In this document: in pieces, positions 51,949 through 61,035 of the stretch
How positions within the stretch are numbered: position 1 is the stretch's first letter
Layout: each line of letters begins with the position of its first letter
Assembly (NCBI GenBank): GCA_016192135.1
Contig: JACPUR010000016.1
Span: 1 to 64,000, forward strand
Direction: 5' to 3'
From: Candidatus Tectomicrobia bacterium
Lineage (GTDB): Bacteria > UBA8248
DNA: 64,000 nt
Translations under genes and position numbers: made by a program
The notes under the pieces: model-generated
Databases searched by the model: none
Told to the model about the DNA's origin: nothing
Seen by the model: only the letters and a program-made list of their open reading frames with translations

Positions 51949-52605
51949 TCAGGTCTTGCGGCAGCGGAAGAGAAAATGCGCGTAGGGCTTCCCGCGGTGG
52001 AAGGGAACCGTCTCGACCGCGAATCCGCACGCCCGGAGAAGCCCCTCGTTCTCTTCCTTCGACGCGTAGTGGATCCCGCGGCCGGCCGTGGTGCGGAGAA
52101 CGTTCAGGGCGAGCCACTCCTGGAGCAGCGCCACTCCGTACTTCCAGGCGGGCCGCGTGGTAATCTCATGCACCAGGAGCAATCCTCCCGTCCGGATGGC
52201 CCGCCGCGCGTTCTCCACGATCCGCCGTTTCTCCTCCCCCGGCCACAGGTAGAGCACGTCCAGCAGGAGGGCCGCGTCGAACCCTTCCTCCGGCTCGTCC
52301 AGCGCCAGGAGGTCTCCCCGCCGGAAGGAGAGGTTCCCCAGCCCCTCCCCCGCACGGCGGGCGGCCTCCACCTTGCGCGCCTCCCGCTCGATCCCCACCA
52401 CCGAGCGGCCCGGGGCCGAGGCCGCCAGCATGACCGCGGCGAGACCCTGCCCGCAGCCGAGGTCCGCCACCCGGCCCTGCCGGGGGACCTCCGCCTCGAG
52501 AAGCCAGAGGTTCATCATCCGGCAGCGGAGCGCCACGTGGAAGCGCTCCCGCGGCGGGCAGAAGCGGTAGCGCGCGAGAAGCGACCGGGAATCCCCCCTC
52601 TCCAA
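51949..52605 (-). CDS. Class I SAM-dependent methyltransferase
   Basis: 218 residues. 'VADLGCGQGLAAVMLA' is motif I, 'VVGIEREARKVEAARRA' motif post-I, 'FDAALLLDVLYLWPGEEK' motif II and 'LLLVHEITTRPAW' motif III. The substrate is not evident; it may methylate a sugar or lipid-linked intermediate. First gene of a four-gene minus-strand operon (methyltransferase, GT2, YdjC, GT87) inserted in the polysaccharide locus. Confidence 0.82.
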   Translation of the reverse strand: MERGDSRSLLARYRFCPPRERFHVALRCRMMNLWLLEAEVPRQGRVADLGCGQGLAAVMLAASAPGRSVVGIEREARKVEAARRAGEGLGNLSFRRGDLLALDEPEEGFDAALLLDVLYLWPGEEKRRIVENARRAIRTGGLLLVHEITTRPAWKYGVALLQEWLALNVLRTTAGRGIHYASKEENEGLLRACGFAVETVPFHRGKPYAHFLFRCRKT

Positions 52606-52764
52606 GCGCCTCCTCCGGCCTCATGTGCTCGGGCATCCGTATTCTAGCCGGAGGGGAGGAAAAAGGGCAGGAGAGAGGGCCTCAATCCCAGGCCCCTTTC
52701 AGGCCTTTTTTCCCCGGGGGCCAAGTGCTAGGTTGTCCCGGCGGCTCCCACGGGCGGGGGATCA

Positions 52765-53895
52765 ATGCACACGATTCTCTACTGCCACCATTACACCCGG
52801 ATCAGCGGCGGGGAAACCAGCCTCCTCGAATTGTTCCGCCGCCTGGACCGCGGCCGCTTCCGCCCCCTCCTGGCGGCGCCGCCTGAGGGGCCCTTCCCGG
52901 ACGCGGCGCGGGAACTGGGGGTCGAGGTCATCCCGGCCCAGTACGGCCCCCTCCGCCGCCTGGACCTCCTGGCCCGCGCCGCCCGCCGCCTATGGGGGGT
53001 GGCCCGCGCCCGCGCCGTCTCGCTCCTCCACGCGAACGGCCCCCTCACCAACATCCCCGCCGCGCTGGCCGGCCGCCTCGCGGGGCGCCCCGTCGTCTGG
53101 CACGCCCGCAACCTCATCGTCCCGGGGGAGGAGATCGACCTCGACCGCCTCCTCCTGCCCCTCGCCTCCCTCCTCATCGCCAACTCGGACGCCATCCGGG
53201 AGCGCTTCCGCTTCCGGGGCGGGCTCTCCCCGAAGACGATGACCATCATCAACGGCGTGGACGTGGAGCGCTTCCACCCCTCCGTCTCGGGCGAGGAGGT
53301 GCGCGCCCGCTACGGCGCGGGGCCGGGGGATCTGCTCGCCGGGGTGGTGGGACGGATCTCCCCCATCAAGGGCCAGCGCACCTTCATCGAGGCGGCGGAG
53401 CGGCTCGTCCCGCGCTTCCCGAACCTGCGCTTCCTCATCGTGGGGGCGGGGCTCTTCGAGGGCGAGAAGAAGTGTGAAGAGGAGCTCCGGGCGCTCGTCG
53501 CCGCGCGCAACCTGGGCGGCCGCGTCTTCTTCTCGGGCTACCAGCGCGATGTGCGGGCCCACACCGCCGCCCTCGACATCTGCGTCATCCCCTCGGACGC
53601 CGAGCCCTGCGGCCGCGTCATCTTCGAGGCCATGGCCATGGCCAAGCCGGTCGTGGGCACCGCGGCGGGCGGCACGCCCGAGATCGCCGCCGAGGGCGAG
53701 ACGGGCCTCCTCGTCCCGCCGCGCGACCCGGAGGCCCTCGCCGCCGCCATCGCCCGCCTCGCGGGAGAGCCCGGTCTCAGGCGGCGCATGGGCGAGGCCG
53801 GCCGGCGGCGGGTGGCCGAGCGGTTCACCATCCAGGCCCACGTCGGCCGGACCGAGGAAGCCTACCTCCGCCTCCTGGGGGAGCCCCGTGGCTAG
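52765..53895 (+). CDS. GT4 family glycosyltransferase
   Basis: 376 residues, GT-B fold. N-terminal 'YCHHYTRISGGETSLLELF' is the glycine loop; 'NGVDVERFHP', 'GVVGRISPIKGQRTFIEA', 'FSGYQRDV' and the E-x7-E motif 'PSDAEPCGRVIFEAMAM' are GT4 signatures. Retaining transferase; nucleotide sugar donor unknown. Its last 8 bases overlap the start of the AsnB-like gene. Confidence 0.9.
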   Translation: MHTILYCHHYTRISGGETSLLELFRRLDRGRFRPLLAAPPEGPFPDAARELGVEVIPAQYGPLRRLDLLARAARRLWGVARARAVSLLHANGPLTNIPAALAGRLAGRPVVWHARNLIVPGEEIDLDRLLLPLASLLIANSDAIRERFRFRGGLSPKTMTIINGVDVERFHPSVSGEEVRARYGAGPGDLLAGVVGRISPIKGQRTFIEAAERLVPRFPNLRFLIVGAGLFEGEKKCEEELRALVAARNLGGRVFFSGYQRDVRAHTAALDICVIPSDAEPCGRVIFEAMAMAKPVVGTAAGGTPEIAAEGETGLLVPPRDPEALAAAIARLAGEPGLRRRMGEAGRRRVAERFTIQAHVGRTEEAYLRLLGEPRG

Positions 53896-55558
53896 CCTTT
53901 CGGGCGCGCTCCGGCGGGAGAACGGCGCCGCCAGCCTCGCCTGGGGCGAGGACTGCCGCTTCCAGGCGGCCGGGGACGCCCAGGCCGCCGTCCTGGGCCC
54001 GGCCCGCCGGGAGCTGCCCGCCGAGGCGCTCGCCCTGGCCGCCCGCCCCGGGGACGCGGAGGCCATCCTGCGGGCCCACCTCCTCGCCGGGATGGGCTTC
54101 TCGTTCGCCGTCTGGGAAGGGGGAAGGCTCACCCTCGGGGCGGACCCCTGGGGGCTCCAGACGCTCTACTACCGCGAAGCGGACGCCGGGGTGCGCTTCA
54201 GCGACCGCCTCGCCGACCTCGCGCGCCCGGGGGAGGAGAAGCTCCACCTCGCCTCCTGCGAGCACTACATGCGCTACTTCACCGTCCCCCCCGGGCGCAC
54301 CCTGCTGGGAGGGGTGCGGCGGGTCTGCCCGGGCGAGCGGCTCGTCGTTTCGGCGGAAGGGATCACGGCCGAGCCCTTCATCGTCCTCGGCGGGGAGCGC
54401 CTCCAGGACCCCATCGAGGCCCGGTGGCAGCTCAGGGAAAGCGTCGAGGAGGCGGTGGCCGCGGCGGCGGATCTCCCGCCGGGAGAGGCCGTGGGGCTCC
54501 TCCTCAGCGGGGGAGCGGACAGCACCGCCCTCCTCGCGCTCCTCCGGCAGGTTCGGGGCAGCGGCCCCATCGTCGCCATTCACGCCGGGGACGAGGGAAG
54601 CCCGGATCGGGACTTCGCCCGGGCCGTGGCGGAGCGCCACGCGGCGAAGTTCGTGGACCTGACCCTCACCGGCCGCGACGCCTGGGAGAGCCTCGTCTGG
54701 ATCGTGGGGAGCATGGAGGCCCCCGGCGGCAACGCCTCGGCCGTCGCGAGCTGCCGGGCGTTCTCGCAGGCGCGGGAGATGGGGCTTCGGCGGGTGATCT
54801 CGGGCCTGGGCGCGGACGAGGCCTTCGGCGGCCACGGCAAGCATCTCCTCGCTCCCTGGTGGCCGTGGATGAGCCGGCTCCCCCTCTCCCTCCGGAAGCC
54901 GCTGGCGCGCTGGGGCCGCACCCCCGCCCTCCGGGCTGCCCTGGCGGCCGAAGGGGGTCCCGCCGAGATGCACCGGGCGATGTACTGCCTGATGGAGGAG
55001 GAGGCCGCCGACCGCTTGCGGGGCGGGCTGGCGCGGTTCGCCCAGCCGCGCCCGGAGGGCGGCCCGGGGCATCCCCCCGATTATTCCTCCGCCCTCCTCC
55101 AGGTGGACCTGGATCAATGGCTGCGGGCCGCTCTCGCCCCCATGGCGGGCGCCCTGGCGGCCGCGAACGGGCTGGAGCTGGCCCTCCCGCTGGCCTCCGT
55201 CCCCCTGCTCAGGCTCTCGGCCGCGATGCCGCTCTCCTGGAAGGTCCGCGGGCGCTCGGGCAAGCACATCTTCCGCCAGGCCCTGGAGGACCTGCTGCCC
55301 GCCGAGATTCGGGTCCGCTCCCGCAAGGGCTTCACGGTGCCTTCCTCGGAGTGGCTGCGCGGCGGCTTGGGGGAGACGGCGCGCCAGCTCCTGGACCCGG
55401 GCCGGGTGGAGCGTTGGTGCCTGCTCGACAAGGAGGGGCCGGGGCGGCTCCTGCAGGACCACCTGGCGGGCCGGGCCGACTGGGGGCTCGTCCTGTGGGG
55501 CTGGATGACCTTCTCGGAGTGGCACGACCGTTTTTTCCCTCCGAAGGGGGGGATGTGA
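53888..55558 (+). CDS. Asparagine synthetase-like amidotransferase without the glutaminase Cys
   Basis: 556 residues from GTG 53888, overlapping the GT4 stop. The synthetase part has the PP-loop 'LLLSGGADSTALLALL', 'GSMEAPGGNASAV', 'VISGLGADEAFGGHGKHL' and 'GRSGKHIFRQALEDLLP...RSRKGFTVP'. The N-terminal part keeps class II glutaminase remnants ('GFSFAVWEGGRLTLGADPWG', 'GVRFSDRLADLA') but starts V-A-S-L-S, so the essential Cys2 is absent. It therefore cannot use glutamine itself and may use free ammonia, or adenylate a non-asparagine substrate, as in relatives found in exopolysaccharide clusters. Probably modifies a sugar acid with an amide. Confidence 0.85.
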   Translation: MASLSGALRRENGAASLAWGEDCRFQAAGDAQAAVLGPARRELPAEALALAARPGDAEAILRAHLLAGMGFSFAVWEGGRLTLGADPWGLQTLYYREADAGVRFSDRLADLARPGEEKLHLASCEHYMRYFTVPPGRTLLGGVRRVCPGERLVVSAEGITAEPFIVLGGERLQDPIEARWQLRESVEEAVAAAADLPPGEAVGLLLSGGADSTALLALLRQVRGSGPIVAIHAGDEGSPDRDFARAVAERHAAKFVDLTLTGRDAWESLVWIVGSMEAPGGNASAVASCRAFSQAREMGLRRVISGLGADEAFGGHGKHLLAPWWPWMSRLPLSLRKPLARWGRTPALRAALAAEGGPAEMHRAMYCLMEEEAADRLRGGLARFAQPRPEGGPGHPPDYSSALLQVDLDQWLRAALAPMAGALAAANGLELALPLASVPLLRLSAAMPLSWKVRGRSGKHIFRQALEDLLPAEIRVRSRKGFTVPSSEWLRGGLGETARQLLDPGRVERWCLLDKEGPGRLLQDHLAGRADWGLVLWGWMTFSEWHDRFFPPKGGM

Positions 55559-55627
55559 TAGATTGACCGGCGCCCATCTCCGTCGTCCCGCCGGCGCGGG
55601 CCGCCGCTCCGCCGCGAGGAGTTTTCA

Positions 55628-57403
55628 TTGAAGAGCCCGGCTTCGCGGCTTCGCGCGCCCTCGGAACGAACCCAGGTCGTCGAGACCGACGTCCTCGTGG
55701 TGGGCGGGGGCGTGGCCGGCTGCCTCGCCGTGCTCGGCGCCGCCGAGGCCGGGGCCAGGGTCGCGGTGTGCGAGAAGGGCGGCATCATCGAGCGCTCCGG
55801 GAGCGTCGCCGCCGGGGTGGACCACTTCTTCTCCATCCTGGAGGAAGGCCCGGAGTGGGACACGCCGGATTATCTCCTCCGGCACGTCCCCCGCCTCACC
55901 GACGGCATCGCCGACCTCGACTCGGCGGCCCGCCTGCTCCACGGCCTCAAGCCCATGGTCCACTACCTCGAGAAGCTGGGGGTGGACTTCACCGACCCCG
56001 AGACGGGGCGCAGGTACTACCGCCACCGCTCCTTCGGGATGCCGGGCGAGTACACCATCAACTTCGACGGGCGCGACTTCAAGCACCACATCGGCCGCGC
56101 GGCCCGGAACACCGGCGCGCTGGTGCTCGAGCGGGTGATGGTGCCCGAGATCCTGGTCGAGGACGGCCAGGTGCGCGGTGCCGTGGCCTTCCACATCCGC
56201 CACGGCACCTTCTACTTCATCCTGGCGCGCGCCGTGGTGATGGCCACCGGCGAGACCAACCGCATGTCCCGAAACGCCTCGGGCGTCCCTTTCGACAGCT
56301 GGCACACTCCCTACAACACGGGGGACGGCCAGGCCATGTCCCTGCGCCGGGGCGCCCGGCTGGCCAACATGGAGTTCTTCGACTGCACCCTCTGCCCGAA
56401 GGGCTACTCCACCCAGGGCACCAACGCCTTCGTGGGCGGGGGCGGGCACCTCAAGAACCGCCTCGGCGAGCGCTTCATGTTCAAGTACCACCCGGACGGA
56501 GAGCGCGCCCGCCGGGGGGACCTCATCCTCGGCATCGTCACCGAGATCATGGCGGGGCGGGGGCCCATCTGCTGCGACTGCACCCATCTGCCCCCGGACG
56601 AGATCCACCGCCTCAAGGAAACCCTCGGGGTGGACCGCCCGGCCATGCCCGCCTTCTTCGAGCAGAAGGGCATCGACATCGCCAAGGCCCCCTTCGAGAT
56701 CACGGTGTCGGAGCTCTCGAGCCGCCACGGCGGCACCTTCTTCCGATCGAGCGGCATCCTCATCGACCCCGAGACCCGGACGAACGTGGAGGGCCTCTTC
56801 GCCGCGGGGGACTGCTCCACCATGAGCGCGGGCATATCGGGTGCCGCGGTGATGGGCAGGGTCGCGGGCGAGGAGGCGGCGCGCCACGCCCTGGCCTCCC
56901 CCCGGCCCCGTCCGCTCGGGGACAAGGAAACCGCCTCGATCCGGGACTCCATCCTCCGTCCCCTCCGGAGGCCCGGGGGCTGCACCTTCTCCGAGTTCGA
57001 GGACGAGGTGCGCGCCGTCGTGACGGATTACGTCGGCTTCTACCGGGACGAGCCCCACATGCGCGAGGGCCTGCGCCGGCTCAAGGCGCTCCGGGCGCGC
57101 GAGGCCGAGATGACCGCCGGGGACCACCACGGGCTCATGCGCGTCCACGAGGCGCGGAACATCCGGGCGGTCGCGGAGGCCATGGCCGCGAGCGCCGTCG
57201 AGCGGCGGGAGACGCGCGGGGGCGGCGCCCACATCCGGGCGGACTACCCACGCCAGGACGACGCCAAAGGGCTGAAGATGATCATCGTGGAGCTCGACGG
57301 GGAGGACCTCCGCGTCTCCTCCAGGCCCACGGGCATCACGCCCGAGGACATCCGCTCCACCGCCGCGCTCGGGGAGGCGAGGGCCCATGCCCATCCTGAT
57401 TGA
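55628..57403 (+). CDS. FAD-dependent oxidoreductase, fumarate reductase/AprA-like
   Basis: 591 residues. TTG at 55628 is chosen for the GAGGAG eight bases upstream. FAD-binding 'DVLVVGGGVAGCLAVLGA', 'VAVCEKGGIIERSGSVAAGVDH', 'RAVVMATGETNRM' and 'GLFAAGDCS' with the isoalloxazine-site 'SAGISGAAVMGRVAGEEAA' place it in the succinate dehydrogenase/fumarate reductase/adenylylsulfate reductase alpha group. The order of motifs and the partner ferredoxin resemble AprAB, but 'HTPYNTGDGQAMSLRRGA' and other parts differ from true AprA. Substrate unknown. It overlaps the ferredoxin gene by 17 bp, so the two form a complex. Confidence 0.87.
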   Translation: MKSPASRLRAPSERTQVVETDVLVVGGGVAGCLAVLGAAEAGARVAVCEKGGIIERSGSVAAGVDHFFSILEEGPEWDTPDYLLRHVPRLTDGIADLDSAARLLHGLKPMVHYLEKLGVDFTDPETGRRYYRHRSFGMPGEYTINFDGRDFKHHIGRAARNTGALVLERVMVPEILVEDGQVRGAVAFHIRHGTFYFILARAVVMATGETNRMSRNASGVPFDSWHTPYNTGDGQAMSLRRGARLANMEFFDCTLCPKGYSTQGTNAFVGGGGHLKNRLGERFMFKYHPDGERARRGDLILGIVTEIMAGRGPICCDCTHLPPDEIHRLKETLGVDRPAMPAFFEQKGIDIAKAPFEITVSELSSRHGGTFFRSSGILIDPETRTNVEGLFAAGDCSTMSAGISGAAVMGRVAGEEAARHALASPRPRPLGDKETASIRDSILRPLRRPGGCTFSEFEDEVRAVVTDYVGFYRDEPHMREGLRRLKALRAREAEMTAGDHHGLMRVHEARNIRAVAEAMAASAVERRETRGGGAHIRADYPRQDDAKGLKMIIVELDGEDLRVSSRPTGITPEDIRSTAALGEARAHAHPD

Positions 57404-57677
57404 CGAGAAGACCTGCCTCTCCGGGTGCACGATCTGCGACTTCTTCTGTCCGGGCGACATCATCTGGCGCGAGTCGCGCGAGAAGCCGCCCGAGGTGAAG
57501 TACCCGGACGAGTGCTGGTACTGCGGCGCCTGCGAGGACCACTGCCCCGTCGACGCCGTCAAGGTGATCTTCCCGCCCGAGATGCTCAACTGCCAGACGC
57601 CGGTCGAGACCCTCATGGGGCTCCCCGCCCGGGGCCTGGCCCGGCCCGACGCGGGAGAGGCAGGCGCAACCAATTGA
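57387..57677 (+). CDS. Two-cluster 4Fe-4S ferredoxin, AprB-like
   Basis: 96 residues. 'CLSGCTICDFFCPGD' and 'CWYCGACEDHCPVDAV' supply two 4Fe-4S clusters (C-x3-C-x2-C-x3-C-P and C-x2-C-x2-C-x3-C-P). The short C-terminal tail 'EMLNCQTPVETLMGL' resembles the partner-wrapping tail of AprB. It would pass electrons to or from the flavoprotein with which it overlaps. No AprM or QmoABC gene is near, so the membrane link is unknown. Confidence 0.9.
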   Translation: MPILIDEKTCLSGCTICDFFCPGDIIWRESREKPPEVKYPDECWYCGACEDHCPVDAVKVIFPPEMLNCQTPVETLMGLPARGLARPDAGEAGATN

Positions 57678-57696
57678 TTTAATTGGAAGTCTTGCC

Positions 57697-57725
57697 TTTA
57701 CCGCTCTTCGTTCGCCTGATATGAT
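57697..57725 (+). promoter_or_regulatory. Possible sigma-70 promoter before the second GT4 gene
   Basis: TTTACC (57697-57702) and TATGAT (57720-57725), 17 bp apart, in an AT-rich gap. A start near 57732 would leave a leader of about 33 nt before TTG 57765. The -35 box is poor. A small palindrome CAATT-GATTT-AATTG just upstream (57671-57685) could end the ferredoxin mRNA. Confidence 0.4.
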
Positions 57726-57764
57726 TTCCGCCCTGGGGCCGATGGAGGGCCGGGGAGCGCCGGC

Positions 57765-58919
57765 TTGAGAGTTCTCCACATCATCACCCGGCTCGACCGG
57801 GGGGGCTCGGCCGACAACACCCTGCTCTGCTGCATCGGCCAGCGGCGGAGCGGCCACGAGGTGGTGCTCGCCGCCGGAAGCGGCATGACCGGGGAATCGC
57901 CCTTGCTGCCCCGGGCGGAGGCGGAGGGCGTAGCGCTGGTCCGGATCCCGCCGCTCGTCCGCGCCATTCATCCCGCGAGGGACGCGGGCGCGCTGTGGGC
58001 CTGCTACCGCCTGATCCGAGGGGGAAGGTTCGACCTCGTGCACACCCACACCTCGAAGGCCGGGATCCTGGGCCGCGCCGCCGCCCGCCTCGCCGGGGGC
58101 TGCCGGGTCGTCCACACCCCGCACGGCCACGTCTTCTACGGCTATTTCGGCCCGTGGAAGACCCGCCTGTTCGTCTGGGCCGAGCGCCTGATGGCCCGCT
58201 GGACCGACGCCATCGTCACCCTCACCGACCGGGAGGCCGAGGAGCACCTCGCCCTGGGCGTGGGGCGCCCCGGCCAGTTCGTCACCATCTTCAGCGGCAT
58301 CCCCCTCCCCCCGGCTCCTCCCGCCGACCGGGCCGCCCGGCGGAGGGCACTGGGCCTTCCCGAGGACGGCCCGCTCGTCGGCTCGGTGGGCCGCCTCGAC
58401 CCGGTGAAGGGGCACGGGCTCCTCATCCGCGCCTTCGCCCGGCTCCGCGACCCCAAGGCGCGGCTCGCCCTCGCCGGGGACGGGGAAAAGCGCGGGGAGT
58501 ACGAGGCCCTGGCCCGGGAACTGGGAATATCGGAGCGCGTCCATTTCATGGGCTGGCGCGAGGACGTGGATGATCTGCTCGGGGCGCTCGACCTCTTCGT
58601 CTTCCCCTCTCTGAACGAGGGCATGGGCCGGGCGGCGGTCGAGGCCATGGCGGCGGGGCTCGCGGTGGTGGCCTCCCGCACGGGGGGCCTGCCCGAGGTG
58701 GTGAGGGACGGGGAGACGGGCCTGCTCGTCCCGCCCGGCGACGCGGAGGCCCTCGCCTCGGCCATGGAGCGGCTCCTGGCGCGGCCGGAGGAGCGCCGGG
58801 CCATGGGCGAGGCCGGGCGCAGGCTGGCCCGGGACTACGGCGCCGAGCGGATGTGCGAGAGGCTGGAGGCTCTCTACGCGAGACTTCTGGCGCCCTCCGC
58901 CGCGGGGGCCGCCCGGTGA
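57765..58919 (+). CDS. GT4 family glycosyltransferase
   Basis: 384 residues, TTG start with GGGGAG upstream. 'RVLHIITRLDRGGSADNTLL' and 'LVHTHTSKAGILGRAAARLA' plus 'HTPHGHVFYGYFG' resemble WbpH/BplE-type and UDP-GlcNAc-adding transferases. Donor-site 'GSVGRLDPVKGHGLLIRAFA' and 'FPSLNEGMGRAAVEAMA' give the E-x7-E pair. Possibly adds a sugar early in repeat-unit synthesis. Its stop overlaps the next start (GTGA). Confidence 0.9.
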   Translation: MRVLHIITRLDRGGSADNTLLCCIGQRRSGHEVVLAAGSGMTGESPLLPRAEAEGVALVRIPPLVRAIHPARDAGALWACYRLIRGGRFDLVHTHTSKAGILGRAAARLAGGCRVVHTPHGHVFYGYFGPWKTRLFVWAERLMARWTDAIVTLTDREAEEHLALGVGRPGQFVTIFSGIPLPPAPPADRAARRRALGLPEDGPLVGSVGRLDPVKGHGLLIRAFARLRDPKARLALAGDGEKRGEYEALARELGISERVHFMGWREDVDDLLGALDLFVFPSLNEGMGRAAVEAMAAGLAVVASRTGGLPEVVRDGETGLLVPPGDAEALASAMERLLARPEERRAMGEAGRRLARDYGAERMCERLEALYARLLAPSAAGAAR

Positions 58920-60394
58920 GGCTCGCTCTCCTCCTGGCCGCCGCTCTCGTGCTCCTGCCGCCCGCTGCGCCCGCCCAGCCGGCCCGGCCCGCCCAGCCCC
59001 AGGCCCCCGCCTCCCAGCGGCAGAGCGGGCTGACCCCCCACCGGGCCGTCATCCACATCCACACCACCTTCAGCACCGGCGAGTTCACCGCCGAGGAGAT
59101 CGTGGCCAAGGCCAAGGCGGCGGGCATCACGGTCGTCGTCTTCACCGACCACGACTACGTCCGCATGGCCTGGGGGCCGCCCCCCTTCCGCCACCTCTTC
59201 AGCTACAGCGTGGACTACCGGCCCTCCGTCCTGCGCATCGGGGTGGACGAGTACTACAACACCATCGAGAAGCTCCAGCGCGAAAACCCGGGGATGGTCC
59301 TCATCCCCGGCATCGAGAGCGCGCCCTTTTACTACGTCACGGGCGGCCCCCTGGCGGGCGATCTCGAGATCCACGACTGGCGCCGGCACATCCTCCTCCT
59401 CGGGATGGGCCGCCAGGCGGTGAAGAAGCTGCCCATCCAGAACAACGGCCTGAGCACCCGCTACTTTTCCGTCCTGCTCCCGGGCTGGCTGATGTACCTG
59501 GGGGGCATCTTCCTCTCCCTCGTCCTCCTCATCTTCCCGGGATGGCTCCGGTGGACGGGCGCCGCGCTCTTGCTCCTCAACGTGATGGGGGCCATCGACG
59601 CCCACCCCTTCAAGTCGAGCCCCTTCAGCCCCTACCTGGGCCCGCGCGGCATGCGCCCCTACCAGGAGATCATCAACTACACCGAGGAGAACGGGGGGTT
59701 CGCCCTCTGGGCCCACCAGGGCTCGCTCCTCGGCCGCGAGAAGACCGGCACGGCCGCCATGCGCACCGCGCCCTACACCCAGGTGCTCCACGAGACGGTC
59801 AACTTCTGGGGCTTCGACGCCATCTACGAGGACAACTTCAAGGCCAGCCTGCCCGGCCAGGAGTGGGACCAGTACCTCGTCGGCTACGTCAACGGCCTCA
59901 GGCCCAGGCCCATCTGGGGCTACGGCGGGCTCGACTTCCACGCCGAGAGCGAGCTCGGGGGGCGCAAGCGGCTCACCGACATCCAGAACGTCTTCCTCCT
60001 CGAGGAGGCCTCCGAGGACGCCTTCTTCCGCGCCCTGGTGAACGGCCGCTTCTACGTCTCCCGGGGCTACACCCCGGCCCGCCTCCAGATGAACGCCTTC
60101 CAGGTCGCATCGCCCGACGGCAAGGCCGCGGCGACCTACGGCGGGGAGGCGCAGTTCGGGGGGGCGCCCCGGATCACCTTCGAGGTCGCGGCCCAGGACG
60201 GCAGCGCGGTGAGCGTGAAGGCCCAGCTCGTCCGGATGGGGAAGGTGATCCGCACCTTCGAGGGCAAGACGCCGCTCAAGGTGGACTTCACGGACGGCGA
60301 CAACTTTCCCTTCAAGCGGTTCTACTACCGCGTCGACGCCCAGGTGGACCGGAGCAACCACGTCATCACGAACCCCGTTTTCGTCCGGCGCTGA
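58916..60394 (+). CDS. Secreted PHP-domain phosphoesterase with two internal membrane helices
   Basis: 492 residues from GTG 58916 with a signal peptide (LALLLAAALVLLPPAAPA). PHP metal-site motifs: 'AVIHIHTTFSTGEFTAEEI' (H-x-H), 'VVFTDHDYV', 'IPGIESAP' and 'IYEDNFKASLPG', 'GLDFHAESELGG'. Between them, at ~180-230, there is a hydrophobic insertion with two helices ('YLGGIFLSLVLLIFPGWL', 'TGAALLLLNVMGAI'), so the catalytic domain is split by a membrane hairpin. The C-terminal ~110 residues are a beta-sandwich. PHP proteins in polysaccharide loci (as CpsB) can be tyrosine phosphatases, but this one is extracytoplasmic and may cleave a phosphorylated glycan or lipid. Confidence 0.75.
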   Translation: MRLALLLAAALVLLPPAAPAQPARPAQPQAPASQRQSGLTPHRAVIHIHTTFSTGEFTAEEIVAKAKAAGITVVVFTDHDYVRMAWGPPPFRHLFSYSVDYRPSVLRIGVDEYYNTIEKLQRENPGMVLIPGIESAPFYYVTGGPLAGDLEIHDWRRHILLLGMGRQAVKKLPIQNNGLSTRYFSVLLPGWLMYLGGIFLSLVLLIFPGWLRWTGAALLLLNVMGAIDAHPFKSSPFSPYLGPRGMRPYQEIINYTEENGGFALWAHQGSLLGREKTGTAAMRTAPYTQVLHETVNFWGFDAIYEDNFKASLPGQEWDQYLVGYVNGLRPRPIWGYGGLDFHAESELGGRKRLTDIQNVFLLEEASEDAFFRALVNGRFYVSRGYTPARLQMNAFQVASPDGKAAATYGGEAQFGGAPRITFEVAAQDGSAVSVKAQLVRMGKVIRTFEGKTPLKVDFTDGDNFPFKRFYYRVDAQVDRSNHVITNPVFVRR

Positions 60395-60415
60395 ACGCCG
60401 GGCCAGGGAGCGGCC

Positions 60416-61030
60416 ATGAACATCCTCGCCATCGGGTCCCATCCGGACGACATCGAGTTCGGCTGCGGGGGCGCCCTCGCCCGCTACGCCGAGTCCGGCC
60501 ACCGGGTGATCATGCTCGTGGTGACAGGCGGGGAGCAGGGGGGCGTCTCGGCCACCCGCCGGAAGGAGCAGCAGGCCGCGGCGGACATCCTGAAGGCGGC
60601 CGAGGCCATCTTCGGGGCCTACGAGGACACGCGGGTGCCCCTCACCCGGGAGTTCATCTCCTACCTGGAGGACATCCTCCAGAGGACCCGGCCGCACATG
60701 ATCTTCGTCCACCACGGGGAGGACACCCACCAGGACCACCGCACGGTGCACACGGCCATCCTCTCGGCCGCGCGCTACGTCCCCAACCTCCTTTTCTACG
60801 AAGGCCCCACGACCATCGACTTTCAGCCCACGATCTACGTGAACATCCAGGGAACGCTGGACAGGAAGCTGCGCGCCCTCGAGGCCCACGCTTCCCAGGT
60901 CCAGAAAACGAACATCCCCAACACCAACATCCTGGAGATGGCCCGGGCGACGGCCGTGTTCCGGGGCACCCAGGGCCGCGTCCCCGCCGCCGAGGCTTTC
61001 CGCTCGGCCCGCCTCTTCCTCGAGCCCTGA
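60416..61030 (+). CDS. PIG-L family N-acetylglucosamine deacetylase
   Basis: 204 residues, normal family length. 'ILAIGSHPDDIEFGCGGAL' contains the zinc motif H-P-D-D; 'VHHGEDTHQDHRTVHTA' supplies the third ligand H-x-D-H. These enzymes remove acetyl from GlcNAc-containing small molecules such as GlcNAc-malate, GlcNAc-inositol or lipid-linked sugars. Placed between the PHP protein and the DegT aminotransferase, it may form a free amino sugar for the polysaccharide. Confidence 0.92.
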   Translation: MNILAIGSHPDDIEFGCGGALARYAESGHRVIMLVVTGGEQGGVSATRRKEQQAAADILKAAEAIFGAYEDTRVPLTREFISYLEDILQRTRPHMIFVHHGEDTHQDHRTVHTAILSAARYVPNLLFYEGPTTIDFQPTIYVNIQGTLDRKLRALEAHASQVQKTNIPNTNILEMARATAVFRGTQGRVPAAEAFRSARLFLEP

Positions 61031-61035
61031 CCGCC

